A stretch of 5,047 nucleotides of DNA from CAZTDU01 sp050248795 (GTDB taxonomy: Bacteria; Pseudomonadota; Gammaproteobacteria; Burkholderiales; SG8-39). Made by a program: the position numbers and the translations under genes. The notes beneath the pieces are model-generated. The model saw nothing but the letters and a program-made list of their open reading frames with translations. It did not search any database and was not told the origin of the DNA. This document shows positions 1-5,047 of this stretch, piece after piece; positions within the stretch are counted from its first letter, which is position 1, and each line of letters starts with the position of its first letter. The stretch lies in assembly GCA_050248795.1 (NCBI GenBank), contig JBFWRS010000097.1, positions 1 through 5,047 on the forward strand. Reading direction: 5' to 3'.

Positions 1-28
1 GCCCTGAACCGCAGCACCCGCAGAAGAA

Positions 29-35
29 GTGGAGC
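29..35 (+). promoter_or_regulatory. Ribosome binding site of trpE
   Basis: A GTGGAGC stretch with a GGAG core at 31-34 lies 7 nt before the ATG at 42 and supports that start. The trpE frame stays open upstream to the window edge, so the stop pattern alone does not fix the start. The Shine-Dalgarno site and the conserved N-terminus MTELEF do. The operon promoter and any attenuator or leader peptide would lie before position 1 and cannot be judged here. Confidence 0.7.
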
Positions 36-41
36 ATTGCC

Positions 42-1553
42 ATGACCGAGCTTGAATTCAAGCAGCTCGCGCGAGAGGGATACACGCGCATACCCGTCGT
101 CGCCGAGGCCCGCGCCGACCTTTTCACCCCGCTGGCGGTCTACCTGAAGCTCGCCGGCGGTCCCTACAGCTACCTGCTGGAGTCGGTTGTCGGCGGCGAG
201 CGCTTCGGCCGCTACTCGTTCATCGGCCTGGCCTGCGCCGAGCGCATCGAGGCGCGCGGCAACACGGTGCGGCGGCTGCTGCGCGACGCGCGCGGCACCG
301 ACGTCTGCCTGGAAGAGGCCAGGGGCGACCCGTTCGAGTTCGTCCGCGCCTACCTGAAGCGGCACAAGGTCGCGCCGGCGCCCTCCGGCATGCGATTTTC
401 GGGCGGCCTCGTGGGCTATTTCGGCTACGAGACCGTGGCCCACGTCGAGCCGCGCGCGCTGAAGGGCGAGAAGCCCGACGTGCTCGGCACGCCGGACATG
501 CTGCTGCTGCTGTCCGACGAACTTGCGGTGGTCGACAACGTCTTCGGCAAGCTCTACCTCGTCGTCTATGCGGATGCGAGCCAGCCCGACGGCTGGAACG
601 TCGCGCGCGAGCGCCTCGCGCGCCTGCGCGCGCGGCTCGCCACGCCGCTGCCCGAGGACATGCTGCTGAGTCCCGCGCCCGAGTCGCCTCCTCCCGCACC
701 CGCCGAGCTGACACGCTCCTTCACCGAGGCGGGCTTCATCGCCGCAGTGGAGAAATCCAAGGAATACATCTTCGCCGGCGACTGCATGCAGGTGCAGATT
801 TCCCAGCGCACGACGCGGCGGTTCGAGCCGCCGCCGATCGCGCTGTACCGCGCGTTGCGCGGACTGAACCCGTCGCCGTACATGTTCTATTTCGATTTCG
901 GCGACCACCACGTGGTTGGCGCCTCGCCCGAGATCCTGGTGCGGCTGTCGGGCGACGTGGTCACGGTGCGACCGATCGCCGGCACACGCCCGCGCGGCGC
1001 CACGCCCGAGGACGACGCACGCATCGCCGACGAGCTGCTGGCCGATCCCAAGGAGCGCGCCGAGCACGTCATGCTGATCGACCTGGGCAGGAACGACGTC
1101 GGCCGCGTCGCCGCCATCGGCAGCGTGCGCGTCACCGAGCAGATGGCGATCGAGCGCTACTCCCACGTAATGCACATCGTCTCCAACGTCGAGGGCACGC
1201 GCGCCGCGGGCGTCGACGCGATCGACGTGTTCAAGGCGAGCTTCCCCGCCGGCACCGTGACCGGCGCGCCGAAGGTGCGCGCGATGGAGATCATCGACGA
1301 GCTGGAGCCGGTCAAGCGCGGCGTCTACAGCGGTTCGGTGGGCTATCTCGGTTTCAATGGCGACATGGATGTCGCCATCGCCATTCGCACCGCGGTGGTG
1401 AAGGGCGGCACGCTGCACGTCCAGGCCGCCGCCGGCATCGTCGCCGACTCCGACCCGACGTCCGAATGGCAGGAGACGCTGCACAAGTCGCGCGCGGTGC
1501 TGCGCGCGGCCGAAGTCGCCAGCGCCGAGCACGCCGCCGTGAAGGAGGGCTGA
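42..1553 (+). CDS. trpE: Anthranilate synthase component I (TrpE)
   Basis: TrpE is the large subunit of cytosolic anthranilate synthase. It makes anthranilate and pyruvate from chorismate, using ammonia delivered by TrpG, and is the committed step of tryptophan synthesis. At 503 aa it has normal length. The N-terminal domain carries the LLES motif (residues 45-48), which in this family forms part of the tryptophan feedback site, so inhibition by tryptophan is expected. A Pro/Ala-rich linker at about 210-221 leads into the chorismate-binding domain, which starts near residue 227. Visible family motifs there are RPIAGTRPRG (310-319), DLGRNDVGR (347-355), FPAGTVTGAPK (401-411) and AGIVADSDP (464-472). 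These hold the chorismate- and Mg-binding residues and favour TrpE over PabB. The protein is separate from TrpG, not a TrpEG fusion. It is the first visible gene of a tight trpEGDC cluster, ending 4 nt before trpG. No frameshift or missing key residue was seen. Confidence 0.97.
   Translation: MTELEFKQLAREGYTRIPVVAEARADLFTPLAVYLKLAGGPYSYLLESVVGGERFGRYSFIGLACAERIEARGNTVRRLLRDARGTDVCLEEARGDPFEFVRAYLKRHKVAPAPSGMRFSGGLVGYFGYETVAHVEPRALKGEKPDVLGTPDMLLLLSDELAVVDNVFGKLYLVVYADASQPDGWNVARERLARLRARLATPLPEDMLLSPAPESPPPAPAELTRSFTEAGFIAAVEKSKEYIFAGDCMQVQISQRTTRRFEPPPIALYRALRGLNPSPYMFYFDFGDHHVVGASPEILVRLSGDVVTVRPIAGTRPRGATPEDDARIADELLADPKERAEHVMLIDLGRNDVGRVAAIGSVRVTEQMAIERYSHVMHIVSNVEGTRAAGVDAIDVFKASFPAGTVTGAPKVRAMEIIDELEPVKRGVYSGSVGYLGFNGDMDVAIAIRTAVVKGGTLHVQAAAGIVADSDPTSEWQETLHKSRAVLRAAEVASAEHAAVKEG
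1542..1549 (+). promoter_or_regulatory. Ribosome binding site of trpG
   Basis: AAGGAGGG, with a full AGGAGG core at 1543-1548, lies inside the last codons of trpE, 9 nt before the trpG ATG. It is the strongest Shine-Dalgarno match in the cluster. TrpG is needed in equal amounts to TrpE, so a strong site here makes sense. Confidence 0.8.
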
Positions 1554-1557
1554 GGCC

Positions 1558-2130
1558 ATGCTCGCGATGATCGACAACTACGATTCCTTCACCTGGAACC
1601 TGGTGCAGTACTTCGGCGAGCTGGGCGAGGAGGTGCACGTGTTCCGCAACGACGAAATCACGGTCGATGCGCTGGAGGCGAAGCGGCCCTCGCGCCTGGT
1701 GATCTCGCCGGGGCCCTGCACGCCGAACGAGGCGGGAATCTCGATGGAGGCGATCCGGCGCTTTGCCGGCAAGCTGCCGATACTCGGCGTTTGCCTCGGG
1801 CACCAGGCGATCGGCCAGGTGTTCGGCGGCACGGTGGTACGCGCCGGCAAGGTGATGCATGGCAAGGTGTCGGCGATCAGGCACGATGGCGCCGGCGTGT
1901 TCGCCGGCCTGCCGCAGGGCTTCACCGCGACGCGCTACCACTCGCTGGTGGTCGAGCGCTCGTCGATTCCTGCGTGCCTGGCGGTCAGCGCCGAGGCTGA
2001 GGACGGCGAGGTGATGGGGCTGCGCCACCGCGAGCTAGCGGTGGAGGGGGTGCAGTTCCACCCCGAAGCCATGCTTACCGAGCACGGCCATGCGATGCTG
2101 AGGAACTTTCTCGAGGGGGAGGGGCGATGA
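1558..2130 (+). CDS. trpG: Anthranilate synthase component II, glutamine amidotransferase (TrpG)
   Basis: TrpG is the small subunit of anthranilate synthase. It hydrolyses glutamine and channels ammonia to TrpE. At 190 aa it is a standalone class I amidotransferase of normal length. Visible motifs are IDNYDSFTWNL near the N-terminus, SPGPCTPNEAGIS at 50-62 (oxyanion-hole region), GVCLGHQAIG with nucleophile Cys79, RYHSLVV, and VQFHPE with His168 and Glu170 completing the Cys-His-Glu triad. The residue after HPE is Ala171, where this family usually has Ser. In many bacteria TrpG also serves p-aminobenzoate synthesis as PabA. Whether it does so here cannot be told, but its place between trpE and trpD makes tryptophan synthesis its main role. 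Its stop overlaps the trpD start (ATGA), pointing to translational coupling. Confidence 0.96.
   Translation: MLAMIDNYDSFTWNLVQYFGELGEEVHVFRNDEITVDALEAKRPSRLVISPGPCTPNEAGISMEAIRRFAGKLPILGVCLGHQAIGQVFGGTVVRAGKVMHGKVSAIRHDGAGVFAGLPQGFTATRYHSLVVERSSIPACLAVSAEAEDGEVMGLRHRELAVEGVQFHPEAMLTEHGHAMLRNFLEGEGR
2117..2124 (+). promoter_or_regulatory. Ribosome binding site of trpD inside trpG
   Basis: GGGAGGGG in the last trpG codons contains a GGAGG core (2118-2122) only 4 nt before the trpD ATG at 2127. GAGG at 2113-2116, with a 10-nt spacer, is an alternative. Together with the ATGA overlap this supports reinitiation by ribosomes leaving trpG. Confidence 0.6.
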
Positions 2131-3161
2131 GACAGATCACGATCCAGGAGGCGATCCAGCGCACTGTCGAGCACCGCGAGGTGTTCCACGACGAGATGCT
2201 GCACGTGTTCCGCCAGATCATGAGCGGCGAGGTGACGCCGGCGCAGATCGCCGGCTTCATCATCGGGCTGCGCGTGAAAAAGGAAACCATCGGCGAGATC
2301 GCCGCCGCGGCTCAGGTGATGCGGGAGTTCGCCACCATGGTGCCGGTGAAGGATCCGGACACGCTGGTCGACATCGTCGGCACCGGCGGCGATGCCGCGC
2401 ACACCTTCAACGTCTCGACCGCGTCGGCATTCGTCGCTGCAGCCGCCGGCGTCAGAATCGCCAAGCACGGCGGCCGCGCGGTGTCCTCGCGTTCGGGCAG
2501 CGCCGACGTGCTCGAGGCGCTGGGGGTGCACCTCACGCTGACGCCGCAGCAGATCGCCGAAGGCATCGACAAGACAGGCATCGGCTTCATGTTCGCGCCT
2601 TCGCACCACCTGGCGATGAAGTACGCGGCGCCGGTGCGCAAGGAGCTGGCCGTGCGCACCATCTTCAACATCCTGGGGCCGCTGACCAATCCCGCCGGCG
2701 CAAAGAACGAGGTGCTGGGCGTGTTTCATCCGGACCTGGTCGGAATCCAGGTGCGCGTGCTGCAGCGCCTCGGTTCGCGGCATGTCATGGTGGTGTACGG
2801 GCTGGACGGCGTCGACGAGATTTCGATCTCCGGTCCGACGCTGGTCGGCGAGCTGGTCGATGGCGAGATCCGCGAGTACGAACTGAACCCGTCGCAGCTC
2901 GGTCTGGAACTCTACGACCGGCGCGCGATACAGGTGAACACGGTGGAGGAATCCAGGGACATGATCCTCGCCGTGCTGGAGAACCAGCCCGGGCCGGCGA
3001 TGAACATCGTGCTGCTGAACGCCGGCGCGGGTATCTACGTGTCCGGCATCGCAAAGAGCCACCAGGAAGGCATCGCCATTGCGCGCAAGGTGATCGCCAG
3101 CGGCGAGGCGAAGGCGAAGCTGGACGCCTTCGCCGCCTGGACGCAGCAGCACAAAGCCTGA
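2127..3161 (+). CDS. trpD: Anthranilate phosphoribosyltransferase (TrpD)
   Basis: TrpD transfers the phosphoribosyl group of PRPP to anthranilate, giving N-(5-phosphoribosyl)anthranilate. At 344 aa it matches the usual monofunctional enzyme, without a fused TrpG domain. The small helical N-terminal domain covers roughly residues 1-70. The PRPP-binding glycine loop is DIVGTGGD (82-89). KHGGRAVSSRSGSAD (113-127) is the second PRPP/anthranilate segment. SHHLAMK follows at 159-165, then RKELAVRTIFNILGPLTNP (171-189). The metal-binding DGVDE is at 227-231. All are intact. The ATG overlaps the trpG stop by 4 nt, and the stop TGA shares its last base with the trpC ATG. The product needs TrpF before TrpC can use it, and trpF is not in this window. 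A nucleoside phosphorylase of the same superfamily is the only alternative, and the motifs and context argue against it. Confidence 0.97.
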   Translation: MRQITIQEAIQRTVEHREVFHDEMLHVFRQIMSGEVTPAQIAGFIIGLRVKKETIGEIAAAAQVMREFATMVPVKDPDTLVDIVGTGGDAAHTFNVSTASAFVAAAAGVRIAKHGGRAVSSRSGSADVLEALGVHLTLTPQQIAEGIDKTGIGFMFAPSHHLAMKYAAPVRKELAVRTIFNILGPLTNPAGAKNEVLGVFHPDLVGIQVRVLQRLGSRHVMVVYGLDGVDEISISGPTLVGELVDGEIREYELNPSQLGLELYDRRAIQVNTVEESRDMILAVLENQPGPAMNIVLLNAGAGIYVSGIAKSHQEGIAIARKVIASGEAKAKLDAFAAWTQQHKA

Positions 3162-3949
3162 TGTCGGACATCCTCGCGAAGATCCTCGCCACCAAGCGCG
3201 AGGAGGTGGCGCAGGCGAGCGCCGCCGTGCCGCTGGCGGAGATGCAGCGGCGCGCCCGCGCGGCGCTGCCGCCGCGCGACTTTATCGGCGCGTTGCGCGC
3301 CACGATCGCGGCGGGCAGGTCGGCGGTAATCGCGGAAGTGAAGCGCGCGAGCCCATCCAGGGGCGTGCTGCGCGAAGACTTCGATCCGGCGGCGATCGCG
3401 CGCAGCTACGAGGGGGGTGGCGCCGCGTGTCTTTCGGTGCTGACCGATGCGCAGTATTTCCAGGGCGCGGCCGCGCACCTGCAGGCGGCCCGTGGCGCCT
3501 GCGCGCTGCCGGTGCTGCGAAAGGACTTCATGCTCGACCCGTACCAGGTGTTCGAGGCGCGCGCGATGGGGGCCGACTGCATCCTGCTGATCGTCGCCGC
3601 GCTCGATCCCGCGACCATGGGGGCACTCGAAGCGCTTGCCGCGGACCTGGGCATGGCGGTGCTGGTCGAAGTGCACGGCGCCGCGGAGCTCGATGCCGCG
3701 CTGCGCCTGCGCACGCCGCTCATCGGCGTCAACAACCGCAACCTCAGGACCTTCGATACCCGGCTCGAGACCACGCTGGACCTGCTGCCGGCGATTCCCG
3801 GCGATCGCCTGACCGTGACCGAGAGCGGCATCCTCGCCCGGGCAGACGTGTCCCGCATGCGCGCGGCGGGCGTGAATGCGTTCCTGGTCGGCGAGGCCTT
3901 CATGCGTGCGCCCGATCCGGGCGAAGCCCTCGCGTCCTTGTTCTCATGA
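3161..3949 (+). CDS. trpC: Indole-3-glycerol-phosphate synthase (TrpC)
   Basis: TrpC is a TIM-barrel enzyme that decarboxylates and closes 1-(2-carboxyphenylamino)-1-deoxyribulose 5-phosphate to indole-3-glycerol phosphate. At 262 aa it is monofunctional, without the TrpF domain fused in E. coli. By motif comparison with the Sulfolobus enzyme, the catalytic residues are all present: Glu59 and Lys61 in AEVKRASPSRG, Lys121 in LRKDFMLDPYQ, Glu170 in VLVEVHG, Asn191 in GVNNRNL, and Glu221 and Ser222 in TESGI. The phosphate-binding VGEAFMR segment lies near the C-terminus. The start MSDILAKILATKREE fits the family well. No Shine-Dalgarno site precedes it, and the TGATG junction with trpD points to coupled translation. 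It is the last gene of the visible cluster. Confidence 0.97.
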   Translation: MSDILAKILATKREEVAQASAAVPLAEMQRRARAALPPRDFIGALRATIAAGRSAVIAEVKRASPSRGVLREDFDPAAIARSYEGGGAACLSVLTDAQYFQGAAAHLQAARGACALPVLRKDFMLDPYQVFEARAMGADCILLIVAALDPATMGALEALAADLGMAVLVEVHGAAELDAALRLRTPLIGVNNRNLRTFDTRLETTLDLLPAIPGDRLTVTESGILARADVSRMRAAGVNAFLVGEAFMRAPDPGEALASLFS

Positions 3950-4037
3950 TCGTAAGTTGTTGATTTATAGCTATTTGGTGTTTTGTTGTGTTCCTGCAAC
4001 AGAATCGCCGAAAAGTGAGCACAAATCCCGGCTTTCA
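3950..4037. other. AT-rich intergenic spacer after trpC
   Basis: This stretch is clearly richer in A/T than the genes on either side, with a T/G-rich part at about 3957-3992 and a small palindrome ATAGCTAT at 3967-3974. No stem-loop followed by a T-tract was found, so trp operon termination is not explained. A weak TGTTG/CAACA inverted repeat around 3984-4001 has no T-run after it. The only reading frame, starting at an ATG overlapping the trpC stop, codes for five residues and is not a credible gene. The stretch could hold activator sites for the porin promoter, but no specific site is recognised. Confidence 0.4.
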
Positions 4038-4067
4038 TTGCGGCGCCAGTGTGGCGTTTGGCACAAT
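4038..4067 (+). promoter_or_regulatory. Probable sigma-70-type promoter of the porin gene
   Basis: The -35-like TTGCGG is at 4038-4043 and the -10-like CACAAT at 4062-4067, with an 18-nt spacer. TG at 4059-4060, one base before the hexamer, gives an extended -10. The -10 matches TATAAT at four of six positions, and the -35 is good mainly in its TTG. The expected start is near 4074, giving a leader of about 72 nt. TTTGGCAC at 4057-4064 resembles a sigma-54 -24 element, but the -12 GC is missing. Confidence 0.5.
4044..4056. repeat. Short perfect dyad in the promoter spacer
   Basis: CGCCA-GTG-TGGCG is a 5-bp inverted repeat around a 3-nt centre, sitting between the proposed -35 and -10 elements. 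A protein bound there would block RNA polymerase, so it is a candidate operator. It could also be chance in GC-rich DNA. It is not an intrinsic terminator, because only three T residues follow. Confidence 0.35.
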
Positions 4068-4072
4068 CTGAC

Positions 4073-4095
4073 CAACTTCTCAGCTTGAGAGGTTG
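4073..4095 (+). promoter_or_regulatory. Porin leader stem-loop 1 (5'-terminal hairpin)
   Basis: Positions 4073-4082 pair with 4086-4095 as a 10-bp stem (one T-G wobble at 4077/4091, the rest Watson-Crick) around the 3-nt loop GCT. The stem base coincides with the predicted transcription start near 4074, so the porin mRNA would start in or at this hairpin. No T-tract follows, so it is not a standard terminator. A role in protecting the mRNA 5' end is inferred by analogy with E. coli ompA. Confidence 0.55.
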
Positions 4096-4099
4096 AGGC

Positions 4100-4118
4100 G
4101 GGGAATCCTAGGTTCCCC
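4100..4118 (+). promoter_or_regulatory. Porin leader stem-loop 2
   Basis: GGGGAA (4100-4105) pairs perfectly with TTCCCC (4113-4118) around the 7-nt loop TCCTAGG. It lies 4 nt after stem-loop 1 and ends 13 nt before the Shine-Dalgarno site. TGACTT follows instead of a T-run, so termination is unlikely. The loop contains the self-complementary hexamer CCTAGG. Its place in the untranslated leader suggests a role in mRNA stability or translation. Confidence 0.55.
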
Positions 4119-4131
4119 TGACTTAATCAAC

Positions 4132-4138
4132 GGGAGAA
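4132..4138 (+). promoter_or_regulatory. Ribosome binding site of the porin gene
   Basis: GGGAGAA lies 7 nt before the ATG at 4146, in an A/T-rich and apparently unpaired stretch after stem-loop 2. It fixes the start, which is also supported by the signal peptide that follows immediately. Confidence 0.75.
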
Positions 4139-4145
4139 ATTTTCG

Positions 4146-5047
4146 ATGAACAAGAAACTCATGGCAGTGGCAGTCGCAGGCGCCCTGGCGGTACCGGGCG
4201 TGGCGCTCGCCCAGTCCAGCGTGACGATCAGCGGGATCTTCAAGATCTCGGTGGACAACCAGCGTTACGGTGGATCGGCAAGGACTCCGAACAGCCAGTG
4301 GCGTACGGCTGACGATTCCTCGCGCATCATCTTCAACGTCACGGAAGACCTCGGCGGCGGCCTGCAGGCCATCGGCCAGGTTGACTGGCGTCCGCAGCTG
4401 GACGCGGGTGGCGATGCCGCTTCGGGCAACAACTGGGTGGGCCTGCGCTCGAAGAGCTGGGGCACGCTGACGGTTGGCCGTCACGACCTGCACTACGGCA
4501 AGCAGCCGGACGAGATCGCCGCCAAGGCGGGCTCGCTGAAGCTGACCGCGATCTCGCTGATGGACTTCACCGCGAATGGCACGGCCATCGCCGGCGCGAC
4601 GCGTACCACCAACGTGGTGCGCTACGACTCGCCGCGCTGGGGCGGTTTCGCCTTCACGGCGGCGTACTCGTTTAACGCGACCGCGCCCGAAGCTGACATT
4701 GCGGCCGGTGCTGGAGTGCGCAAAGGCAATGCTTGGAACCTGAATCCGTCTTACACGGGCAAGAACTTCCAGTTGGGCTGGAGCCACTGGCGTTCGAAGG
4801 TTGACGGGGCGGCGGCAGCGGCTGCCGCGCCTGCGGCGCTTGGTGGTGCTGTAGTCGGGCAAGATCAGCGAAGCGATTCGCTGTACGGCTACTACACTTG
4901 GGGCGGCTTCAAGATTGGCATGGGCTGGAACAAGTCTCGCACTAGCCGCAACGGTGTTGTCGGAAACGATCAGAACCGCACGGCTTGGACGATCCCGGTT
5001 CGCTACAACTGGGGCAAGCACAACATCTACGCACACTACACCCGTGC
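4146..5047 (+). CDS. Gram-negative outer-membrane porin, 3' end cut by window
   Basis: The open frame runs without a stop for 300 codons to the window edge, so the C-terminus, including any terminal Phe, is not seen. Related porins are about 330-400 aa. Residues 1-22 form a signal peptide: Lys3-Lys4, a hydrophobic Ala/Val core, and cleavage after Ala-Leu-Ala before Gln23. The mature start SSVTISG, then TEDLGGGLQAIGQ (66-78), WVGLRSKSWGTLTVGR (97-112) and VVRYDSPRWGGFAFTAAYSF (157-176) are the alternating beta-strand and turn motifs of the betaproteobacterial general porin family (Porin_4/OmpC type). These normally form trimeric 16-strand barrels for passive uptake of small hydrophilic solutes. 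Residues 113-140 probably form the constriction loop, which lacks the enterobacterial PEFG motif. Seven alanines at 222-228 lie in a probable surface loop. The protein is rich in Trp (12 in 300). Substrate preference cannot be inferred. It has its own probable promoter and leader, so it is likely not part of the trp operon. Confidence 0.93.
   Translation, partial: MNKKLMAVAVAGALAVPGVALAQSSVTISGIFKISVDNQRYGGSARTPNSQWRTADDSSRIIFNVTEDLGGGLQAIGQVDWRPQLDAGGDAASGNNWVGLRSKSWGTLTVGRHDLHYGKQPDEIAAKAGSLKLTAISLMDFTANGTAIAGATRTTNVVRYDSPRWGGFAFTAAYSFNATAPEADIAAGAGVRKGNAWNLNPSYTGKNFQLGWSHWRSKVDGAAAAAAAPAALGGAVVGQDQRSDSLYGYYTWGGFKIGMGWNKSRTSRNGVVGNDQNRTAWTIPVRYNWGKHNIYAHYTR

Noticed and set aside
1..45. Possible 3' end of an upstream gene
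   Set aside because: One frame ends with TGA at 43-45, overlapping the trpE ATG as ATGA, and another ends with TGA at 5-7. With at most 14 visible codons neither can be identified. A gph-like gene is often upstream of trpE in this group, but nothing here proves it.
1935..3152. Long minus-strand open frame (405 codons) opposite the end of trpG and most of trpD
   Set aside because: It lies antisense to two clearly conserved enzymes. Long antisense frames are common in GC-rich DNA, and its Arg/His/Asp-rich composition is typical of such shadows.
3919..3929. GGGC-GAA-GCCC mini-hairpin near the end of trpC
   Set aside because: It has a stem of only 4 bp, lies inside conserved coding sequence and has no T-run, so it is likely chance.
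4057..4073. Sigma-54 promoter suggested by TTTGGCAC
   Set aside because: The -24-like half is good, but the required GC of the -12 element is missing at the correct distance. The extended -10 reading explains the site better.
3876..4088. Plus-strand 70-codon frame across the trpC end and intergenic region
   Set aside because: Its first third is trpC in the wrong frame, it has no convincing ribosome site, and its product resembles no known protein.
4073..4118. The two stem-loops as a trp operon terminator
   Set aside because: Neither stem is followed by a T-tract on the plus strand or by one in the opposite direction. Both lie just upstream of the porin ribosome site and downstream of its probable promoter.
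3960..4130. FNR/CRP-like half-sites (TTGAT at 3960-3964, ATCAA at 4126-4130)
   Set aside because: The two halves are far apart, and neither has a partner at the 4-nt spacing needed for a real site.
4080..5036. Minus-strand open frame (318 codons) opposite the porin gene
   Set aside because: The plus strand encodes a signal peptide and recognisable porin strands with a ribosome site. The antisense product is Arg/Val/Ala-rich with no recognisable motif.

Overview
The window looks like a chromosomal segment of a betaproteobacterium. The evidence is the high-GC coding sequence, the tight trpE-trpG-trpD-trpC gene order, the TrpE N-terminus (MTELEF...) typical of Burkholderiales-type TrpE, and a Gram-negative porin of the Burkholderia/Bordetella/Neisseria type. 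The genus cannot be fixed from this sequence alone. No RNA gene, mobile element, CRISPR array or defence system was seen.

Layout: positions 1-41 are the leader just before trpE. Positions 42-3949 hold four co-directional genes with almost no spacing: trpE (42-1553), trpG (1558-2130), trpD (2127-3161) and trpC (3161-3949). The junctions are a 4-nt gap, an ATGA overlap and a TGATG overlap. The products carry out chorismate to anthranilate (TrpE with TrpG), anthranilate to phosphoribosylanthranilate (TrpD), and the ring closure to indole-3-glycerol phosphate (TrpC). The isomerase TrpF, which acts between TrpD and TrpC, is absent, as are trpB and trpA. They must be encoded elsewhere, as is usual for this group. 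All four enzymes carry their expected catalytic residues and look intact.

Positions 3950-4145 are a 196-nt intergenic region. Its first half is AT-rich and has no clear intrinsic terminator for the trp operon. Its second half holds a plausible extended -10 promoter with a short dyad in its spacer. Two tandem stem-loops follow, then a Shine-Dalgarno site. If the promoter is right, the porin mRNA begins at the base of the first stem-loop, an arrangement like the stabilising 5' leader of E. coli ompA.

Positions 4146-5047 hold the first 300 codons of an outer-membrane porin with a clear signal peptide. The gene runs off the window, so its C-terminus is not seen. Its link to the trp genes is probably only adjacency.

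This is mostly an ordinary housekeeping region. The points most worth a second look are the structured porin leader, the rise in A/T-ending codons in the last third of the visible porin gene, the sharp tryptophan contrast between the Trp enzymes and the porin, and the missing terminator after trpC.
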